64,000 nucleotides of DNA from Acidimicrobiales bacterium (GTDB lineage: Bacteria > Actinomycetota > Acidimicrobiia > Acidimicrobiales > Poriferisodalaceae), in the NCBI GenBank assembly GCA_009843525.1, contig VYDH01000030.1, positions 1-64,000 on the forward strand. The letters run 5' to 3'. The position numbers and the translations under genes were made by a program. Under the pieces are notes generated by a model. That model was not told where the DNA came from. It saw only the letters and a list, made by a program, of their open reading frames with translations, and did not search any database. This document shows, piece after piece, positions 47,332 through 56,881 of the stretch; within the stretch, counting starts at the first letter, position 1; every line of letters starts with the position of its first letter.

Positions 47332-50133
47332 ATGGCCACTTCTCTCGTCATCGTCGAGTCGCCCGCGAAGGCGCGCACGATCTCGCGCCTGCTGGGCGAC
47401 GAGTACGTGGTGGAGTCGTCCGTGGGCCATATCCGCGACCTGCCGCGCAATGCCTCGGAGGTGCCCGCTGCCTACAAGTCGGAGTCGTGGGCGACGCTGG
47501 GCGTCAACCCCGACGACGGCTTCAAGCCGCTCTATGTCGTGACGGCCCGGGACCAGGTGCGGCGCCTCAAATCGCTGCTGCGCACCGCCGATGAGCTCTA
47601 CCTCGCGACCGACGAGGACCGCGAGGGAGAGGCCATCGCCTGGCATCTGCTCGAGGTGCTGAACCCGCAGATACCGGTGCGGCGCATGGTCTTCCACGAG
47701 ATCACGGCCGCGGCGATCCGCGATGCCATCGACAACCCCCGCGATCTCGACCGGCGGCTGGTGGACGCGCAGGAGGCACGGCGGATCTTCGACCGGCTCT
47801 ACGGCTACGAGGTGTCGCCGGTGCTCTGGCGCAAGGTGGCGCCCCGGCTCTCCGCGGGCCGGGTGCAGAGCGTGGCCAACCGGCTCATCGTGGAGCGTGA
47901 GCGCGAGCGAATGGCCTTCCGGGCCGCCGAGTACTGGAGCATCACCGCGACGCTCGAGGCCCAGACCGGCACAGCAGCCGGTGCGGGGTCGGGCCCATCG
48001 GCCGGCGAGCACTTCGACGCGTCGCTGGTGTCGTTGAACGAGCGCCGCATCGCCACCGGCCGCGACTTCGATCAGCAAGGCCAGCTGCGCACGGACTCGG
48101 TGTCTGTGCTCGACGCCGGCGCTGCGGCGTCGCTTGCCGGTGCCCTGACCGGGGCCCAGCTCGCCGTGACCTCGCGCGAATCCAAGCCGTACCGGCGCCG
48201 CCCACCGGCGCCGTTCATCACCTCGACGCTGCAGCAGGCGGCCGGTGCTCGACTGGGCTTCTCCGCTTCGCGCACGATGGCCGCAGCCCAGCGGCTGTAC
48301 GAGAACGGTCGCATCACCTACATGCGCACCGACAGCACCACGCTGTCCGGGCAGGCGCTCGGTGCGGCCCGGCGGATCGTCGCCGGCCGCTACGGCGAAG
48401 ACAACCTGCCGCCGAAGCCCCGCATCTACACCCGCAAGGTCAAGAACGCCCAGGAGGCGCACGAGGCCATCCGCCCCGCCGGCGACAGCTGGCCCGCGCC
48501 CGGCAGCGTCACCGATCTCGGCGGCGACGCCGCCCGGCTGTACGACCTTGTGTGGCAGCGCACCGTGGCCAGCCAGATGATCGATGCAACCGGCGAGACC
48601 GTCACGATCAGGCTGGCCGGCACGGCAGCCTGCGCCCTGCCGCCGGCACTGTCGCAGGGCTCACCGGCGGCCGGCCGCCACAGCGTCGAGTTGTCTGCCG
48701 CCGGCACCGTGGTGCGCAGCCCCGGCTTCCGGCTCGTCTACGCACCGCCGCCGGCCGGCGCCGATGAGGAGCCCGAGCGCATCCTGCCCGACTTGGAGGC
48801 GGGCGATGCAGCAACGGCGGTGTCGCTGGAACCGGCCGAGCACAGCACCAGCCCGCCGGCCCGGTTCACCGAGGCATCGCTCGTGCGGCGGCTCGAGGAA
48901 CTGGGCGTCGGCCGGCCCAGCACCTACGCCAGCATCATCGAAACCATCCAGGCTCGCGGGTACGTGTGGAAGAAAGGCTCGTCATTGGTGCCGGCGTTCA
49001 CCGCGTTCGCCACCGTGGGCCTGATGGAGCGGCACTTCGATCACTTGGTCGACTATGCGCTCACGGCTCGCATGGAGGAGGACCTCGACGAGATCGCGAG
49101 CGGCGAGCGCGACGCCCAACCGTGGCTGACGGCGTTCTATTTCGGCGATGAGGGCGCCGCCACGCCCGAGGCCGCCGGCGGCCTGCGCTACCTCGTCTCC
49201 GACGACCGGCTGGCAGATATCGACCCAGCAGAGATCAACAGCATCCCTATCGGCGCGGACGCAGACGGCGAGGCTGTGGTGGCGCGTGTGGGGCGCTTCG
49301 GGCCGTACCTGCGACGCGGCGATGCCACCCGGCCGCTGCCCGACGACCTCGCGCCCGACGAGCTCACCATCGAACGGGCACTCGAGCTGCTCGCTGCGCC
49401 CACCGAACGGGTGCTGGGCACCGACCCGGCAAGCGGCCTCGACATCATCGTGCGACCCGGGCGCTTCGGCCCGTACGTCTCGGTGGGACGGCCCGACGAG
49501 ACCGACGACCGGCCCCGCACTGCCTCGCTGCTGTCTGGTCAGTCGCCCGAAACGCTGACGCTGGAGGACGCGCTGCAGCTGCTGACGCTGCCGCGCACCG
49601 TCGGCGCCGACCCGGCGGATGGCGCCGAGATCACCGTGCAGAACGGCCGCTTCGGGCCGTATCTCACCAAGGCGCCTGTCGGCGAGGCGAAGGCTGAGAA
49701 CCGCAGCCTCGAATCCGAGGAGCAGCTCTTCACGCTCACCTTGGAGGAAGCACTGGCGTTGCTCGCCCAGCCCCGACGCCGCCGCGGCCAGCAGGCGGCG
49801 AATGCAGGCCGCGAGATCGGCCAGGACCCCGACAGCGGCAAGCCCATGGTGGTGAAGGACGGCCGCTTCGGACCGTACGTGACCGACGGCGAGTACAACG
49901 CGTCGCTGCGGCAGGGCGACGATGCCGAGACGCTGACCGTCGAGCGAGCGGCGGAGCTGCTGGCGATGCGGCGCGCCAAGGGCCCAGCGAAGAAGCGAGC
50001 GGCACGGCGCAAGCAGCCCGCCAAGAAGAAGCCGGCCAAGAAGAAGGCAGCAGCGCGCAAGGGTGCCGCCAAGAAGGCTCCTGCGCGCAGGCGTGCGGCG
50101 AAGAAATCACCCGCCCGCAAGCAACCGGGATAG
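47332..50133 (+). CDS. topA: DNA topoisomerase I
   Basis: This 933-residue type IA topoisomerase relaxes negative supercoils. The Toprim domain starts VIVESPAKARTI, with DEDREGEAIAWH. The active-site Tyr is in ITYMRTDSTTLS. Instead of zinc fingers the C-terminus has several topo-C repeats (RFGPYLRRGD, RFGPYVSVG, RFGPYLTKAP, RFGPYVTDGEYNASL) and a tail of about 50 residues dominated by Lys, Ala and Arg. That tail is characteristic of actinobacteria and aids processivity. The start is ATG 47332. Confidence 0.95.
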   Translation: MATSLVIVESPAKARTISRLLGDEYVVESSVGHIRDLPRNASEVPAAYKSESWATLGVNPDDGFKPLYVVTARDQVRRLKSLLRTADELYLATDEDREGEAIAWHLLEVLNPQIPVRRMVFHEITAAAIRDAIDNPRDLDRRLVDAQEARRIFDRLYGYEVSPVLWRKVAPRLSAGRVQSVANRLIVERERERMAFRAAEYWSITATLEAQTGTAAGAGSGPSAGEHFDASLVSLNERRIATGRDFDQQGQLRTDSVSVLDAGAAASLAGALTGAQLAVTSRESKPYRRRPPAPFITSTLQQAAGARLGFSASRTMAAAQRLYENGRITYMRTDSTTLSGQALGAARRIVAGRYGEDNLPPKPRIYTRKVKNAQEAHEAIRPAGDSWPAPGSVTDLGGDAARLYDLVWQRTVASQMIDATGETVTIRLAGTAACALPPALSQGSPAAGRHSVELSAAGTVVRSPGFRLVYAPPPAGADEEPERILPDLEAGDAATAVSLEPAEHSTSPPARFTEASLVRRLEELGVGRPSTYASIIETIQARGYVWKKGSSLVPAFTAFATVGLMERHFDHLVDYALTARMEEDLDEIASGERDAQPWLTAFYFGDEGAATPEAAGGLRYLVSDDRLADIDPAEINSIPIGADADGEAVVARVGRFGPYLRRGDATRPLPDDLAPDELTIERALELLAAPTERVLGTDPASGLDIIVRPGRFGPYVSVGRPDETDDRPRTASLLSGQSPETLTLEDALQLLTLPRTVGADPADGAEITVQNGRFGPYLTKAPVGEAKAENRSLESEEQLFTLTLEEALALLAQPRRRRGQQAANAGREIGQDPDSGKPMVVKDGRFGPYVTDGEYNASLRQGDDAETLTVERAAELLAMRRAKGPAKKRAARRKQPAKKKPAKKKAAARKGAAKKAPARRRAAKKSPARKQPG

Positions 50134-50167
50134 CAGGGAGCGCCCGGCTTCTAGCCTGCTGAGTGCC

Positions 50168-51664
50168 ATGAGTTCGGATCGTTCGATGCAGTCGTCCGGC
50201 GACTCGGACGCGCACAACGCCGACTCTGACGCCGACGCTGAAGCCGTCGACGACGCAGGAGCCGAGGCGCCGCAGCCGGGGCTGTTCGCAGCGCCGGGGT
50301 TCCTGCGCCTCTGGATCGCGCAGGTGGTGAGCTCGTTTGGCGACTGGATCGGTCTGCTGGCGATACTTGTGGTCGCGAATCGCGTCGGCGGCGACCAGCC
50401 AGGCGGAGCCATCACGCTCGTGATCACGGCGCGGATCCTGCCGGGATTCTTCCTCGCATCTGCGGGCGGCATCATCGTTGACCGTTTCAACCGCAAGCGC
50501 CTCTTGGTGATCTGCGACATCGCGCGGGCCAGCGTGTTGCTGACCATCCCATTCATTGATCGGGTGTGGATGCTGGTGCTGGCATCGCTGGTGCTGGAGC
50601 TGGCGACCTCGCTGTGGAGCCCGGCCAAAGAGGCCATCGTCCCCAACATCGTGCCTGAACGGCACTTGACGGCGGCCAACTCGCTCGGCATGGTCGCTGC
50701 GTACGGGACCTTCTTCGTCGGCGGGCTGGCGTTCGCCGGCATGGCCAAGCTCGGCGCGGCGTTCGGCTGGACCGACATCGGGCAAGTGGAGATGGCCCTC
50801 GTCGTCGACTCCGCGACCTTCTTGGTGGCGGCACTGTTGATCGCCACGCTGCCCCTGGCACCGCACATCACCGCTGCGCACCGCAAGCGTGACACCGGTC
50901 GCCGCATCGACTGGCGCCAGGGCTTTCGCGATCTGCGTGAGGGCTGGGACTTCATCTTCCTGAGCCCGCAGGTGAGGGCAGTACTAGTTGGATTGAGCAC
51001 CGGCATGATCGCTGGCGGAATGCTGATCCCGCTCAGCGTGGTCTTCAACGACGAGATACTCGGAGCGGGCAGCGCCGGTCACAGCACGATTCTCGTGGTC
51101 ATGGGTGTCGGTGCAGGGGTGGGCGTGAGTCTGGTCACACTCCTCCAGAGCGTCTCCAGCCGGCGGCGAGAGCGCACTGGCCATGAACCGCTCGGTCGGA
51201 CACGACAGTTCGTGACGTCCCTGTTCCTCGCCGGCGGAGCGTTGGGACTTGCCGCGACGGTCTCGATCTCGCTCGTGGCGTACGCAGCCGTGTTGGTCCT
51301 CGGAGTGGCCGCCGGTTCGGTCTATGTCAACGGAGTGACGCTGCTGCACGAGAACGTGGAAGAAGTGCTGCGAGGGCGGATATTCGCTGCAATGTTCACC
51401 CTCGTGAGGTTCTTCGTGCTCGTCGGCATGGCGATGGGCGGGTTCCTCTCCGATGGCTTCAACTGGCTGTTCGACGTCGCGTTCGACAACGAGATCAGGA
51501 TCGGCGATTGGGCATTGGCGCTTCCCGGGGTTCGCGGGGCGCTGTGGCTGGGCGCGCTGCTGATGCTGCTGGCTGGTGCGCTGGCCGGCCTGTCGCTGCG
51601 CAGTCGGCGGGGCGTGGGGCGTCGCGCGCCGCGCTCGGCGGGAGCCACTGAGGGCACGTCATGA
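50168..51664 (+). CDS. MFS transporter
   Basis: This 498-residue major facilitator protein has an acidic, Asp/Ser-rich N-terminal extension of about 40 residues, then about twelve membrane helices. RIWIAQVVSS-like and GGIIVDRFNRKRLLVICDI motifs (the DRxxRK loop between helices 2 and 3) are typical of the MFS_3 enterobactin-exporter-like group. The substrate is unknown. Its stop overlaps the tmk start (ATGA at 51661-51664), so the two are cotranscribed. Confidence 0.85.
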   Translation: MSSDRSMQSSGDSDAHNADSDADAEAVDDAGAEAPQPGLFAAPGFLRLWIAQVVSSFGDWIGLLAILVVANRVGGDQPGGAITLVITARILPGFFLASAGGIIVDRFNRKRLLVICDIARASVLLTIPFIDRVWMLVLASLVLELATSLWSPAKEAIVPNIVPERHLTAANSLGMVAAYGTFFVGGLAFAGMAKLGAAFGWTDIGQVEMALVVDSATFLVAALLIATLPLAPHITAAHRKRDTGRRIDWRQGFRDLREGWDFIFLSPQVRAVLVGLSTGMIAGGMLIPLSVVFNDEILGAGSAGHSTILVVMGVGAGVGVSLVTLLQSVSSRRRERTGHEPLGRTRQFVTSLFLAGGALGLAATVSISLVAYAAVLVLGVAAGSVYVNGVTLLHENVEEVLRGRIFAAMFTLVRFFVLVGMAMGGFLSDGFNWLFDVAFDNEIRIGDWALALPGVRGALWLGALLMLLAGALAGLSLRSRRGVGRRAPRSAGATEGTS

Positions 51665-52395
51665 CCGCCCGCGGCCGCTACATCGCGCTGGAGGGCTTCG
51701 ACGGCAGCGGCAAGTCCACGCAGGCCGAGATGCTGGCGTCGAACCTCGATGCCGTCCTCACCCGCGAGCCGGGCGGAACGCCGCTCGGCGAGGCGCTGCG
51801 GGACGTGCTGCTGCACGCCGCGCTCGACGAGGCGCCGTCGGCCCGGACCGAAGCGTTGCTGTTCTGCGCCGATCGGGCACAGCACATTGCGACGGTTGTC
51901 GCGCCCGCGTTGGGCGCGGGCCGTGACGTGGTCACCGATCGCTCCTACGGTTCCACACTGGCCTACCAGGGTTACGGGCGAGGCCTGCCGCTCGACGAGC
52001 TTCGGGCGTTGATCGACTATGCCTGCAGGCGGCCCGCCGGTGCTTCCGAGGAATTGCCTGACGTCGTGCTGCCTGACGTGGTGGTGCTGCTCGATGTGCC
52101 GCTCGCAGACTCCGACCGGCGCGTTCATCGGCTGGACCGGGTCGGCGGCGAGCAGATGTCGCTGCTCGAAGGCGACTCAGACGCCGATCCCGATGCCGAG
52201 GCGCCCGAAGGTGATGGGCCGGATCGGCTGGAGGGTGAGGCGTTGGAGTTCGCGCTGCGGGTGTGGCGCAGCTATCGCGAACTGTGCGACGCGGAACCCG
52301 ATCGCTGGGTCCGTGTGGACGCCGCCGGCAGCGTCGATGAGGTAGCGGCGCGCGTCATCGAGGCGGTTGCTTCGCATCCCGCTATGGCGGGCTAG
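51661..52395 (+). CDS. tmk: Thymidylate kinase
   Basis: This 244-residue enzyme phosphorylates dTMP to dTDP. The P-loop is EGFDGSGKST (residues about 11-20), followed by LTREPGGTPLGE and the DRS motif in VVTDRSYGSTLAYQGYG. The protein carries an acidic insertion (GDSDADPDAEAPEGDG) in the lid region and is slightly longer than usual. The downstream neighbour is the delta' clamp-loader gene, a common tmk-holB arrangement. Confidence 0.95.
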   Translation: MTARGRYIALEGFDGSGKSTQAEMLASNLDAVLTREPGGTPLGEALRDVLLHAALDEAPSARTEALLFCADRAQHIATVVAPALGAGRDVVTDRSYGSTLAYQGYGRGLPLDELRALIDYACRRPAGASEELPDVVLPDVVVLLDVPLADSDRRVHRLDRVGGEQMSLLEGDSDADPDAEAPEGDGPDRLEGEALEFALRVWRSYRELCDAEPDRWVRVDAAGSVDEVAARVIEAVASHPAMAG

Positions 52396-52405
52396 AGCGC
52401 TCGTC

Positions 52406-53740
52406 GTGGAATCGGAAAACAGCACCGACGAATCAGGGGGTACCTCTGAGCCGGCCGCAGCCGAGCCGGCCCCGCTGTCGCTGTTCGACCTCGGCGACCC
52501 ACCGCCACCGCCACCTGCGCCGCCCCATGATCCGCCTGCGCGACCCGAGCCTGCGACAGGATCGACACCAGCCACAGCCGAGCGTCCAGCGGAGGCGTCG
52601 GCAGCGGATGAAGCCTCGGCTCCGTCTTCCTCGCCATCGCTCGATGAGCCGACCGCCGACGAGCCGGTCGCCGACAAGCCGGTCGTCGACGAGGCGCCGG
52701 TCGGCAACCTGCTCGACGGCGTCGTGGGCCAGCCGGCAGCCGTCGACCGCCTGCAGGCTGCGCTGGTCTCGCCGCTGCCCGCCTACCTGTTTGTCGGCCC
52801 TGCAGGCGCCGGCTTGCGCGGCGCCGCATGCCGCTTCGCCGGCGAACTGCTGGCGGCGCGCAGCGCGACTCCCGAGCGTGAACGCCGTCTCGCGCTCGCC
52901 GAGCAGCACCCCGACCTGCTGGTCTTCGACCGTGTCGGTGCGGCCATGACGGCCGAGCAGGCTCGCGAGGCGGTGCGTGCCGCCGCGGCTGCGCCCGTCG
53001 CCGGAGAGCAGAAGGTCATCGTGCTCTGCGACGTCGACCGTGCAGCGCTGAGCGCGCCGATCCTGCTCAAGTCGGTCGAGGAGCCGCCGCCGTCGTGTGT
53101 CTTCGTGCTGCTCGCCGAGGAAGTCAACCGGTCCATGGAGACGCTGGCCTCCCGCTGTGCACGCGTCGACTTCGAGTCGCTGGGCGACGCCGACCTGCAA
53201 GCGCTGCTCGTCGCCGAGGGCATCGAACGCGGCCGTGCCAGCTTCGCCGCGGCCGCGGCCGGCGGCTCGATCGATCGGGCTCGCCTGCTCGCCTCCGACG
53301 ACGCCGCTGCCGTGCGCATCGAGACGTGGCGCGGCCTGCGGGGCACGCTGAACGGCACGGCATCCGCAGCGATGGCAGCAGTGGATGCCGCGCTGGAGGC
53401 GGCCGAGCAGGCCGCCGCACCGCTCGAAGCCCGCCACGAGGCAGAGCGAGCAGCAGCCGACGAGCAGGCCGAGCTCTACGGGACGAATGTGGGCCGCAGC
53501 TCGCTCGACGAGCGTCACCGCCGTGAGCTGCGCCGGGTGCGCACCGACGAGATCACGATGGGCTTGGCCGTGATGGCATCGCAGATCCGCGATGAATCCG
53601 GCAACGGCAGCCTGCGTGCAGAGCTGGCAGCGGGACAGCTGGACGCTATCGGCGACGCCGCCGAGGCGCTGCGCTTCAACGCCAACCAACGTTTGGCCCT
53701 GTGCTGCCTCTTCATCCGCCTCGGCCACCTCGGCGGGTAA
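52406..53740 (+). CDS. holB: DNA polymerase III delta' subunit
   Basis: This 444-residue clamp-loader subunit has an unusual N-terminal 110 residues rich in Pro, Ala, Glu and Asp. The AAA fold starts LLDGVVGQPAAVDRLQAAL. Walker A is degenerate (GPAGAGLRGAA, Lys lost), as accepted in delta'. KVIVLCDVDRAALSAPILLK and SRCARVDF correspond to the Walker B and sensor regions. The cysteine zinc module of many homologues is missing. Start GTG 52406. It completes the clamp loader with subunits encoded elsewhere. Confidence 0.88.
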   Translation: MESENSTDESGGTSEPAAAEPAPLSLFDLGDPPPPPPAPPHDPPARPEPATGSTPATAERPAEASAADEASAPSSSPSLDEPTADEPVADKPVVDEAPVGNLLDGVVGQPAAVDRLQAALVSPLPAYLFVGPAGAGLRGAACRFAGELLAARSATPERERRLALAEQHPDLLVFDRVGAAMTAEQAREAVRAAAAAPVAGEQKVIVLCDVDRAALSAPILLKSVEEPPPSCVFVLLAEEVNRSMETLASRCARVDFESLGDADLQALLVAEGIERGRASFAAAAAGGSIDRARLLASDDAAAVRIETWRGLRGTLNGTASAAMAAVDAALEAAEQAAAPLEARHEAERAAADEQAELYGTNVGRSSLDERHRRELRRVRTDEITMGLAVMASQIRDESGNGSLRAELAAGQLDAIGDAAEALRFNANQRLALCCLFIRLGHLGG

Positions 53741-53777
53741 GGCCTCGCCCGCCAGCCGGCCCTGCGGTCCGCCGGCG

Positions 53778-53849
53778 AGCCCGAGGTGGGGATTGAACCC
53801 ACGACCTGCTCTTTACGAGAGAGCCGCTCTGCCACTGAGCTACTCGGGC
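53778..53849 (-). tRNA. tRNA-Thr (anticodon CGT)
   Basis: A 72-nt cloverleaf. The acceptor GCCCGAG pairs with CTCGGGC. The D-arm TAGCTCAGTGGCAGAGC is canonical. The anticodon stem GCTCT/AGAGC encloses loop CTCGTAA, giving anticodon CGT, which reads ACG. The T-arm GTGGG-TTCAATC-CCCAC is perfect. CCA is not encoded. Confidence 0.95.
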
Positions 53850-53913
53850 AACCGGCGGATCACGGTACCAGCGAGGCCTCGCGGCTCACGAGGGGTTCTG
53901 GGCACGTGACCAC

Positions 53914-53926
53914 TAATATCTGCGCC
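53914..53926 (+). promoter_or_regulatory. -10 hexamer giving a leaderless start
   Basis: TAATAT at 53914-53919 ends 7 nt before ATG 53927, so the transcription start should coincide with the start codon. It lies just outside the tRNA-Thr 5' end on the opposite strand. Confidence 0.5.
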
Positions 53927-54061
53927 ATGGAGCTCCTTGGCGCGCAGGTCTGGCACTACTGGTTGGCGGTGCCGCTGACCATCGTGACGGTGCTGACCGT
54001 TGCCAAGCTGGTGGCGGGCTACGTGCAGAAGGTGGTTGCGCCGCGGTACCCCAAGCGCTGA
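53927..54061 (+). CDS. 44-residue single-helix membrane protein
   Basis: The product begins MELLGAQVWHYWLAVPLTIV and has one transmembrane helix (residues about 12-32), then a basic tail (QKVVAPRYPKR) placing the C-terminus inside the cell. A near-consensus -10 hexamer supports expression from a leaderless mRNA. It ends 7 nt before the DUF2342 gene, so they likely form an operon. Small proteins of this type occur before DUF2342 genes in related actinobacteria as far as I recall. Function is unknown. Confidence 0.65.
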   Translation: MELLGAQVWHYWLAVPLTIVTVLTVAKLVAGYVQKVVAPRYPKR

Positions 54062-54068
54062 TCTCACG

Positions 54069-55229
54069 ATGAGCGATCCCGCCGACGAGCACGTCGACTG
54101 GGAATTGGCGCGTCGCATCGCAGTGCGGGTCGCAGGTACTGAGCCGCTGTACCAGTCCTATCTCGCTGAACCGCTGCGGCAGGACTTCGCCCGATTCGTG
54201 CCGGTTGCGGCCGAGTTGGTGGCGATCGAGACCGGGCTGGAGACGCCCGGCGAGGCGCACGCAGAGGTGATCGACCGGACGGGCTGGATCGACGCCAACA
54301 TCGCAGCGTTCCGGCGCCTGCTGCAGCCGCTGCTGGGCGCCTCGGCCGGGGCCGACGGCACCGCGGAAACCTCGCGCGTGACACAGACGCTGGGAGCGGT
54401 GGAGCTGGGCTCCGTACTTGGCTGGATGTCCAAGCGGGTGCTCGGCCAGTACGACCTGCTGTGGGCCTCTGATGACGACACTGCGCCGGGCGCTGATGCC
54501 TCTCGCCGGGATAATGGCGCAGCAGGCGGCACCGCTGGCACGGGCGCGACCTCACCGGGTTCAGCGGGAGACACCGTCTACTTCGTCGGCCCGAACATCC
54601 TGGTCACCGAGAAGCGCTACGCATTCGTCCCGGCGCAGTTTCGGCTGTGGCTGGCGCTCCACGAGCTGACCCACCGCTCGCAGTTCACCGGCGTGCCGTG
54701 GCTGCGACCGCACTTCCTGCAACTGGTGAACGGGCTGGTCGACGAGGCCCAGCCTGATCCCGAGCGTCTGCGCGAAGGCCTCCGCAACCTGATGTCGCTG
54801 CGTCGCAGCAGTACAGGCCAAGACAGCCAAGACCTGCTGGGCGAAGGGGGGCTCGCCGCAGTGTTCGCCACCGACCACCAGCGCGAGCTGATCGCCCAGG
54901 TGGGCGGCATGATGAGCTTGGTGGAAGGGCACGGCGACGTCACGATGGCGCGGGCCGCCCGCGGGCACATCCCCGATGCCGACCGGTTTGCGGTGGTGAT
55001 GCACCACCGGCGCCGCAATGTGCGCGGCATGGCGCGGCTGATCCGGCGCCTGCTGGGCATTGAGGCCAAGCTGGCGCAGTACCAGGCCGGCGAGGACTTC
55101 ATCGCCGAGATCGAGGCCGAGCGTGGCCCCCGGGCGGTGGACCGGATCTGGGAGCGCGTCGAGCACCTGCCGTCCATGGCGGAGATCCGCGACCCTCAAG
55201 CCTGGCTGGAGCGTGTCCCCGCGGCCTGA
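54069..55229 (+). CDS. DUF2342 zinc-dependent metalloprotease-like protein
   Basis: This 386-residue protein belongs to an actinobacterial family annotated as zinc-dependent metalloprotease or F420-biosynthesis-associated. The metal site is visible as LHELTHRSQF (HExxH with Glu as base), with EGHGDVTM about 100 residues later as the third ligand region. A Gly/Ala/Thr-rich insertion lies at residues about 140-175. Substrate and exact role are unknown. It is part of the packed run leading to tilS and hpt. Confidence 0.85.
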   Translation: MSDPADEHVDWELARRIAVRVAGTEPLYQSYLAEPLRQDFARFVPVAAELVAIETGLETPGEAHAEVIDRTGWIDANIAAFRRLLQPLLGASAGADGTAETSRVTQTLGAVELGSVLGWMSKRVLGQYDLLWASDDDTAPGADASRRDNGAAGGTAGTGATSPGSAGDTVYFVGPNILVTEKRYAFVPAQFRLWLALHELTHRSQFTGVPWLRPHFLQLVNGLVDEAQPDPERLREGLRNLMSLRRSSTGQDSQDLLGEGGLAAVFATDHQRELIAQVGGMMSLVEGHGDVTMARAARGHIPDADRFAVVMHHRRRNVRGMARLIRRLLGIEAKLAQYQAGEDFIAEIEAERGPRAVDRIWERVEHLPSMAEIRDPQAWLERVPAA

Positions 55230-56190
55230 TGCCTCCGCCCCGACCCCGCCGGCTGCGGGCGACGGGACGGCGACGGCGATCGACGACGAACTCGAACGCA
55301 TGGCGGACCGGTGCACCTTCGCCGACATCGAGCGTTCCCAGCTGGTGTGCGCAGTGTCGGGTGGCGCCGACTCGGCCGCGCTGCTGGTGCTTGCCTGCCG
55401 GTTTGCGCAGCGGAGCGGCAGCGGGGTGACGGCCGTCACCGCAGTTCATGTCGATCACGGGCTGCGCGAAGCGGGACAGGCAGAAGCGGCAAGAGTCGAG
55501 GCGCTGTGCGACCAGCTCGGGGCGGGGTTCAGTGTGATGCACGTGGACCTCACGCCGGGGGCGAACCTGCAGGCGCGGGCTCGGGAGGCCCGCCACGCCG
55601 CGCTCGGCCCCGAGGCGCTGCTGGGCCATACCGCCGACGACCAGGCAGAGACAGTGCTGCTGCAGCTGCTGCGCGGCGGCGCGCTCGATGCGCTCGCGGC
55701 CATGAGAGCCGACCGCCGGCCGCTGCTGGGGCTGCGGCGCACCGAGACCGAGCGGGTCTGCGAGCTGGTCGGCTACGAACCCGTCCGTGATCCATCCAAC
55801 GCCGACCCTCGCTTCTGGCGCAGCCGTGTCCGTCACGAGGTGATCCCGCTGCTGTGTGACATTGCCGGGCGTGACGTGGTGCCATTGCTGGCCCGTGGAT
55901 CCGGGCTGGCGGCTGCCGACGCCGACCTCCTCGACGTGTTGGCGGCCGACATCGATCCCACCAGTGCGTCCGAATTGCGGAATGCGCCGGTGGCCCTGGC
56001 TCGGCGAGCCATCCGGGCGTGGCTGCGCACCGATCATCCGCCCGATGCCGGCACGGTCGAGCGGGTGCTCGAGGTGGCCAGGCACACCCACCGCGCCACC
56101 GAGGTTGGGGGCGGGCGGCGGGTCAGCCGCTCGGCTGATCGGCTTCGACTCGAGCAAGCTGTTCCGCCATCGGAAACGCATAGCCGCTAA
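55216..56190 (+). CDS. tilS: tRNA(Ile)-lysidine synthetase
   Basis: This 324-residue PP-loop ATPase converts C34 of tRNA-Ile(CAU) to lysidine so that it reads AUA. The P-loop is CAVSGGADSAALLV, followed by AVHVDHGLR and LLGHTADDQAETVLLQLLRGG. The start is uncertain: GTG 55216 overlaps the previous gene by 14 nt, and ATG 55300 is an alternative that still keeps the P-loop. The C-terminal domain of longer TilS proteins is absent, as in other actinobacteria. hpt follows after 11 nt. Confidence 0.92.
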   Translation, partial: SPRPDASAPTPPAAGDGTATAIDDELERMADRCTFADIERSQLVCAVSGGADSAALLVLACRFAQRSGSGVTAVTAVHVDHGLREAGQAEAARVEALCDQLGAGFSVMHVDLTPGANLQARAREARHAALGPEALLGHTADDQAETVLLQLLRGGALDALAAMRADRRPLLGLRRTETERVCELVGYEPVRDPSNADPRFWRSRVRHEVIPLLCDIAGRDVVPLLARGSGLAAADADLLDVLAADIDPTSASELRNAPVALARRAIRAWLRTDHPPDAGTVERVLEVARHTHRATEVGGGRRVSRSADRLRLEQAVPPSETHSR

Positions 56191-56201
56191 GTTCGGCTCA
56201 C

Positions 56202-56801
56202 GTGGCAGGGGCATCGGCTTCGGAGGAATCCCACAGCGACCTCGACTCGATGCTCGCCGGCGACCCCGCCGTCGGCGAAGTGCTCGTCTCGGGCCCCGAG
56301 ATCGCCGAGCGGGTTGCCGAATTGGGCACGCAGATCACCGCCGACTACGCGGGCCGCCAGCCGCTGCTCGTGGCGGTGCTCAAGGGTGCGGTGATGTTCG
56401 CCTCCGATCTGAGCCGCGCCATCGACCTGCCGGTCGAGATGGACTTCATGGCCGTGTCGTCGTACGGCAGCAGCACCCGATCCAGCGGCGTCGTGCGCAT
56501 CCTCAAGGATCTCGACATCGACATCGCGGGGCGCGACGTGATCCTGGTGGAGGACATCGTGGAGAGCGGCCTCACGCTGTCGTACCTGCGCCGCAGCCTG
56601 CTGGCCCGCGGCCCGGCCAGCTTGGCCGTGTGCTCGCTGCTGACCCGCGAGCACAACGGCAGCCTGAACGGCCTCGTCGACTACATCGGCTTCCGGCTGC
56701 CGCCGGTGTGGGTCATCGGATACGGGCTGGATCTGGCGCAGAAGTACCGCAACCTGGCCGAGATCCGCGCGTACGACGCTGCAGCCTCCGAGAGCACCTG
56801 A
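56202..56801 (+). CDS. hpt: Hypoxanthine phosphoribosyltransferase
   Basis: This 199-residue purine salvage enzyme makes IMP and GMP from hypoxanthine and guanine with PRPP. The PRPP-binding motif is VILVEDIVESGLTL. MDFMAVSSYGSSTRSSGVV carries the flexible catalytic loop. The N-terminal extension of about 20 residues is Ser/Glu-rich. It starts at GTG 56202, 8 nt after TAAGTT at the end of tilS. In most actinobacteria ftsH and folE follow hpt; here a phosphatase-like gene does. Confidence 0.93.
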   Translation: MAGASASEESHSDLDSMLAGDPAVGEVLVSGPEIAERVAELGTQITADYAGRQPLLVAVLKGAVMFASDLSRAIDLPVEMDFMAVSSYGSSTRSSGVVRILKDLDIDIAGRDVILVEDIVESGLTLSYLRRSLLARGPASLAVCSLLTREHNGSLNGLVDYIGFRLPPVWVIGYGLDLAQKYRNLAEIRAYDAAASEST

Positions 56802-56881
56802 AGCTCTTGCAGAACGGCTGTGCAGGCTCAGTCGAGCACCGGTACATTCTGCCGGGTACACGCTTGCAGGGACGGCGAGCT

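Noticed and set aside
48700..48760. Possible frameshift in topA
   Set aside because: The frame is continuous through the Toprim, active-site Tyr and C-terminal repeats; apparent alternatives are GC-driven shadows.
51322..52128. A minus-strand frame across the MFS-tmk junction
   Set aside because: It is antisense to two recognised, overlapping genes.
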